Source: CG2-30-40-21 sp043806395 (GTDB lineage Bacteria; UBA9089; CG2-30-40-21). Taken from it: a stretch of DNA of 7,975 nt. A program made the position numbers and the translations under genes. Below, in pieces: positions 5,759 through 7,975 of this stretch. Numbering within the stretch: the first letter of the stretch is position 1; each line of letters opens with the position of its first letter. The notes under the pieces were generated by a model, which made no database searches, was not told where the DNA came from, and worked only from the letters and a program-made list of their open reading frames with translations. The DNA lies in contig JAZDHC010000020.1 of NCBI GenBank assembly GCA_043806395.1, positions 1 through 7,975 of the forward strand, given 5' to 3'.

Positions 5759-6598
5759 ATGAATCATATTTCCATAGAAAAACTTAAAAATAAGGCTCAG
5801 GAATATAGAAAAACACTGATTGATATTACCTATAAAACTGGTGGTTCATACCTTGCTCAGGCACTTTCCGCAATTGACATGATGACCGCTGTATTTTATC
5901 GGTATCTAAATTTTAATCCCTGTCAGCCTGATTGGGATGGACGGGATCGTTTTCTCTTGTCCCCGGGACATTATGCCCTGCCACTTTATGTGCTTCTTGC
6001 GGATCTTGGCTATTTTGATCCAAAGATTTTGGACACATTTAAGGAAAATGATTCCCCGGCAGAATTAATATCTCATCAACATACCCTGCCCGGGGTTGAG
6101 ATTAGTGGCGGCTCTTTAGGGCAGGTGCTTTCTGTGGGTGTGGGTATGGCTCTTCATGCCAAACTCCGAGAAAAAAATCATCGTATCTTTGTGCTGATGA
6201 GCGATGGTGAGCAGGAGGAGGGACAAATTTGGGAGGCAGCAGCCTCAGCTAATCATTTTAAGCTGAATAATCTTATTGCCGTAATTGACAAGAATGGTTT
6301 TCAGGTTGATGGTCCAACCCAAGAGGTAATGAATATGGAACCATTATTTGATAAATATCGGGCATTTGGTTGGAATGTAGCTGAGGTGGATGGAAATAAT
6401 ATGGGTGAAGTAATTGAGGCATTGGATAGTTTTACTACTCAAGAAACAAAACCGTCTGTGTTAATAGGCAATACTATCCGTGGCAAGGGTATTTCTTTCC
6501 TTGAGGGTAATGTTAATTTTCACTACACAAGGCTTGATAAATCATTGATGAATACAGCTGAACATGAATTAACAGGAGATTGGGATGCAGGGTCGTAG
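5759..6598 (+). CDS. Transketolase, N-terminal subunit (split type)
   Basis: This 279-aa protein is the thiamine-diphosphate (pyrophosphate-binding) half of a two-subunit transketolase. It carries SPGHYALPLY (His71 in SPGH, a substrate-side motif) and SHQHTLPGVEISGGSLGQVLSVGVGMA, which is typical of the family. The cofactor motif SDGEQEEGQIWEAAA follows and ends 30 residues later at IDKNG. Asp149 and Asn179 thus have the spacing of the Mg-binding pair in yeast transketolase; Ser replaces the usual first Gly of GDG. Length is normal for split N-subunits. ATG 5759 has TGAGGA at 5744-5749, 9 nt away. The partner gene overlaps its end. The enzyme swaps two-carbon units between sugar phosphates, for example making sedoheptulose 7-phosphate from pentose phosphates in the cytoplasm. 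A more specialised role in sugar modification is possible, because split transketolases also occur in such clusters. Confidence 0.9.
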   Translation: MNHISIEKLKNKAQEYRKTLIDITYKTGGSYLAQALSAIDMMTAVFYRYLNFNPCQPDWDGRDRFLLSPGHYALPLYVLLADLGYFDPKILDTFKENDSPAELISHQHTLPGVEISGGSLGQVLSVGVGMALHAKLREKNHRIFVLMSDGEQEEGQIWEAAASANHFKLNNLIAVIDKNGFQVDGPTQEVMNMEPLFDKYRAFGWNVAEVDGNNMGEVIEALDSFTTQETKPSVLIGNTIRGKGISFLEGNVNFHYTRLDKSLMNTAEHELTGDWDAGS

Positions 6599-7556
6599 GT
6601 ATATATTAGAAAAAATAGAAAATGATTTTGCCCCTTACAAACGGGCATTAGCAGCTCTGGGTGAAGCAAATCCAAGGGTGGTTGTTCTGGGTGCGGATCT
6701 GGGCAATTCTACGGAGATTGATGGGTTCAGGGAAAAATTCCCTGAGCGGTTCTTCAATATTGGTGTTGCCGAACAAAATGAGGTAAATATTGCCGTTGGA
6801 CTTGCCATTGAGTCTGAAATTCCCTTTGTCCATAGCTTTGGTGTTTTTGTTACCCGTAGGGTATATGAACAGGTGTGTGTTCAGGTAGCCATGCAAAATA
6901 TAAATGTTAAGTTAGTTGGCTCTATCCCTGGCTTGACCTCTCGCCTTGGTCCCACCCATCAAGCCATTGACGACCTGTCTCTGATGCGGACACTGCCAAA
7001 TATGACTGTAATTGATCCAGCAGACGCTACAGAAATACTACAGGCAATACCAGCCATTGCCGAGCATCAGGGTCCGGTATACATCCGTATGATGAGGCGC
7101 GAGGTGCCAATAATATTTGACCCGAGTCAATATCAATTTCAGATTGGAAAAGCAGTTTGCCTTCAAGAGGGTAAAGATGTAAGCATTATTACCTGTGGAG
7201 TTATGCTAAAAGAGGCACTGTCAGCCCTTCCCATATTAGAGCAAAATGGCGTCTCCCCTACCCTGCTTCACATCTCCACCATAAAACCCATAGATAAAAC
7301 AGCTATTATTGAGGCAGCAAAAAACAGCCACCTGATAGTTACCATTGAAAATCACCTGATATGCGGTGGACTGGGCTCAAGTGTAGCAGAGATAATTGCT
7401 GAAAACGGGCTTGGTGTTACCCTCATCCGCATGGGTCTTGAGGATGAATTTGCTGTGCCTGGTACGGCAGAATATTTGTTTGAAAGGTATCAACTTACAG
7501 GTAGACATATTGCCAGGAGGATTCTGGATGGTGTTCAAATAATTGGATGTAGATAA
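6585..7556 (+). CDS. Transketolase, C-terminal subunit (split type)
   Basis: This 323-aa protein supplies the pyrimidine-binding and C-terminal domains of the split transketolase. Key features are VVVLGADLGNST near residue 33 and NIGVAEQNEVNIAVGLA, with Glu63 as the conserved Glu that activates thiamine diphosphate. GLTSRLGPTHQAIDDLSLMR contains His125 in GPTHQ. The C-terminal domain starts around 185 (KDVSIITCGVMLKEAL) and contains IVTIENHLICGGLGSSVAE. Length fits the family. ATG 6585 lies 14 bp inside the end of the N-subunit gene, with AGGAGA at 6574-6579 and 5 nt of spacing, so the two are translationally coupled as expected for subunits made in equal amounts. DXS and pyruvate dehydrogenase E1 beta share this fold, but the N-subunit partner and the GPTHQ motif favour transketolase. 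No terminator is evident after the stop. Confidence 0.9.
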   Translation: MQGRRYILEKIENDFAPYKRALAALGEANPRVVVLGADLGNSTEIDGFREKFPERFFNIGVAEQNEVNIAVGLAIESEIPFVHSFGVFVTRRVYEQVCVQVAMQNINVKLVGSIPGLTSRLGPTHQAIDDLSLMRTLPNMTVIDPADATEILQAIPAIAEHQGPVYIRMMRREVPIIFDPSQYQFQIGKAVCLQEGKDVSIITCGVMLKEALSALPILEQNGVSPTLLHISTIKPIDKTAIIEAAKNSHLIVTIENHLICGGLGSSVAEIIAENGLGVTLIRMGLEDEFAVPGTAEYLFERYQLTGRHIARRILDGVQIIGCR

Positions 7557-7567
7557 AGACAAAGAGA

Positions 7568-7756
7568 AAGATTTCTCCCTGAGGGCTTGAGAAAAAATAA
7601 GTTGTACGCCAAGAGTCACTGAGACGCTTGGCTGGCAAGGCGTAAGAAGCGAGCATACTACTGTATGTAAGCGACGAACAACGAAGCCAGCCAAGATGTA
7701 TCGGTGACACGACTGTACAAGTTATTTTTTCTCAAGCCCTAAAGGTCGAAATGACA
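7568..7756. repeat. Small repeat 'AAGATTTCTCCCT...GTCGAAATGACAG' interrupted by the hairpin element
   Basis: AAGATTTCTCCCT ends at 7580 and AAAGGTCGAAATGACAG resumes at 7741. Joined, they resemble an interspersed repeat (AGATTTCTC-CCT-Y-GGTCGAAATGACA) that I remember from several phyla. The left and right parts would be one unit split by 7582-7740. The identification rests on memory. Confidence 0.45.
7582..7740. repeat. 159-bp cruciform-like palindromic element
   Basis: Its ends 7582-7607 and 7715-7740 (AGGGCTTGAGAAAAAATAAG start) are inverted copies in 25 of 26 positions. Pairing continues inward: GTCAC (7615-7619) with GTGAC (7704-7708), CTTGGCTGGC (7627-7636) with GCCAGCCAAG (7686-7695), and the apex CATAC-TACT-GTATG (7654-7667). 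The whole unit can fold into one long hairpin centred at 7661. It has no coding capacity and no clear target duplication. It is probably an interspersed, non-autonomous repeat. The T-run in the right arm could also stop transcription from the transketolase genes. Confidence 0.85.
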
Positions 7757-7814
7757 GAAGGGATTGTTATTCCATAACTACTCACCACAGAGGCACAGAG
7801 AAAGAAAAAGAATC

Positions 7815-7841
7815 CACAGATTACACAGATTACACAGATTA
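7815..7841. repeat. Three tandem copies of CACAGATTA
   Basis: The 9-bp unit CACAGATTA is repeated exactly three times. CCACAGAGGCACAGAGAAAG shortly before (from 7785) is a looser relative. Such CACAGATTA runs recur in intergenic DNA of many environmental bacteria, as I recall; no function is evident. Confidence 0.85.
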
Positions 7842-7902
7842 AGATTTTTTGGGACGGTTCACCTTTGTTTGAAAGCTTGCGGTTAGTTGAGAGTGCAATA
7901 TT

Positions 7903-7920
7903 CCCCCTTAGAAAAGGGGG
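7903..7920. repeat. G/C hairpin CCCCCTT-AGAA-AAGGGGG
   Basis: A perfect 7-bp stem has a 4-nt loop, followed by a second G-run (TTAGGGGG). There is no T-tract, so it is a poor intrinsic terminator on the plus strand. It resembles common 'CCCCCTT...GGGGG' intergenic repeats. Confidence 0.7.
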
Positions 7921-7970
7921 TTAGGGGGTTGTATTCTGTAGATGATGTCTCCTTGCCCGAAAGGAATCAT

Positions 7971-7975
7971 ATGAA
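7971..7975 (+). CDS. Possible start of a further gene, cut by window end
   Basis: An ATG at 7971 is preceded by AAGGA (7961-7965) with 5 nt of spacing, a good translation start. Only ATGAA is visible, so the product cannot be named. Confidence 0.35.

Larger units (their letters stand above)
7557..7975. other. Repeat-rich intergenic tail
   Basis: No convincing gene lies between the transketolase stop and the last bases. The stretch holds a 159-bp hairpin element, traces of the small repeat it seems to have entered, a 9-bp tandem repeat and a G/C hairpin, each listed separately. Confidence 0.7.

Noticed and set aside
7582..7740. Integron attC site
   Set aside because: GTTGTAC and a long imperfect hairpin recall attC, but the terminal 26-bp arms and the lack of a matching core/inverse-core pair or nearby integrase argue for an ordinary palindromic repeat.
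7815..7841. CRISPR array
   Set aside because: The unit is only 9 bp and there are no spacers.
7903..7920. Intrinsic terminator of the transketolase operon
   Set aside because: The stem is strong but no T-run follows on the plus strand, and it lies about 350 bp after the stop.

Overview
The window looks like chromosomal DNA from an uncultivated, AT-leaning Gram-negative bacterium. The Gram-negative call rests on an LptE-like outer-membrane lipoprotein and a heptosyltransferase-like family 9 glycosyltransferase. The density of small palindromic repeats and the RAYT/IS200-type transposase with 'GTGTCCCCTAATTTT' repeats resemble genomes of candidate phyla (Omnitrophota/Desantisbacteria-like) or some Deltaproteobacteria and Planctomycetes. 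This placement is an impression from memory and is not proven by the sequence.

Layout. Bases 1-612 (minus strand) hold most of a Y1/HUH REP-associated transposase, cut by the window edge. It is driven by a perfect TTGACA-17-TATAAT promoter that places transcription at or next to the ATG. Behind it (656-732) is a decaying cluster of GTCCCCTAATTTT repeats. From 736 to 965 there is only a promoter-like site. A broken DUF167/YggU gene (966-1173) follows, 15 bp ahead of a 765-aa membrane protein with a spermidine-synthase-like SAM domain between two sets of transmembrane helices (1189-3486). Converging on it is an LptE-like lipoprotein gene (3530-4081, minus) with a ~200-nt leader that can fold into several hairpins and has its own perfect sigma-70 promoter. 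Divergent from that promoter is a second good promoter for the glycosyltransferase (4429-5487, TTG start), followed by a split transketolase (5759-6598 and 6585-7556, overlapping by 14 bp).

Mobile and repeat DNA. A 215-bp MITE-like element (5507-5721) has 26-bp inverted ends and an exact 9-bp flanking duplication. It lies between the glycosyltransferase and the transketolase; removing it leaves a 47-bp gap, so these three genes were probably one compact operon. Nested in it is an 84-bp double-hairpin repeat. The tail (7557-7975) is almost all repeats: a 159-bp cruciform-like element, apparently inserted into another small repeat, a 9-bp tandem repeat and a G/C hairpin. A possible start codon of the next gene sits in the last five bases.

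How it fits together. LptE (LPS export to the outer membrane), a heptosyltransferase-like enzyme and a transketolase that could supply sedoheptulose 7-phosphate for ADP-heptose suggest an envelope/LPS neighbourhood; this is inference from gene order. No clearly new multi-gene system is evident. The most interesting items are the structured lptE leader, the MITE that splits an operon, the apparently leaderless transposase gene and the spermidine-synthase-like protein that lacks the expected catalytic acid.
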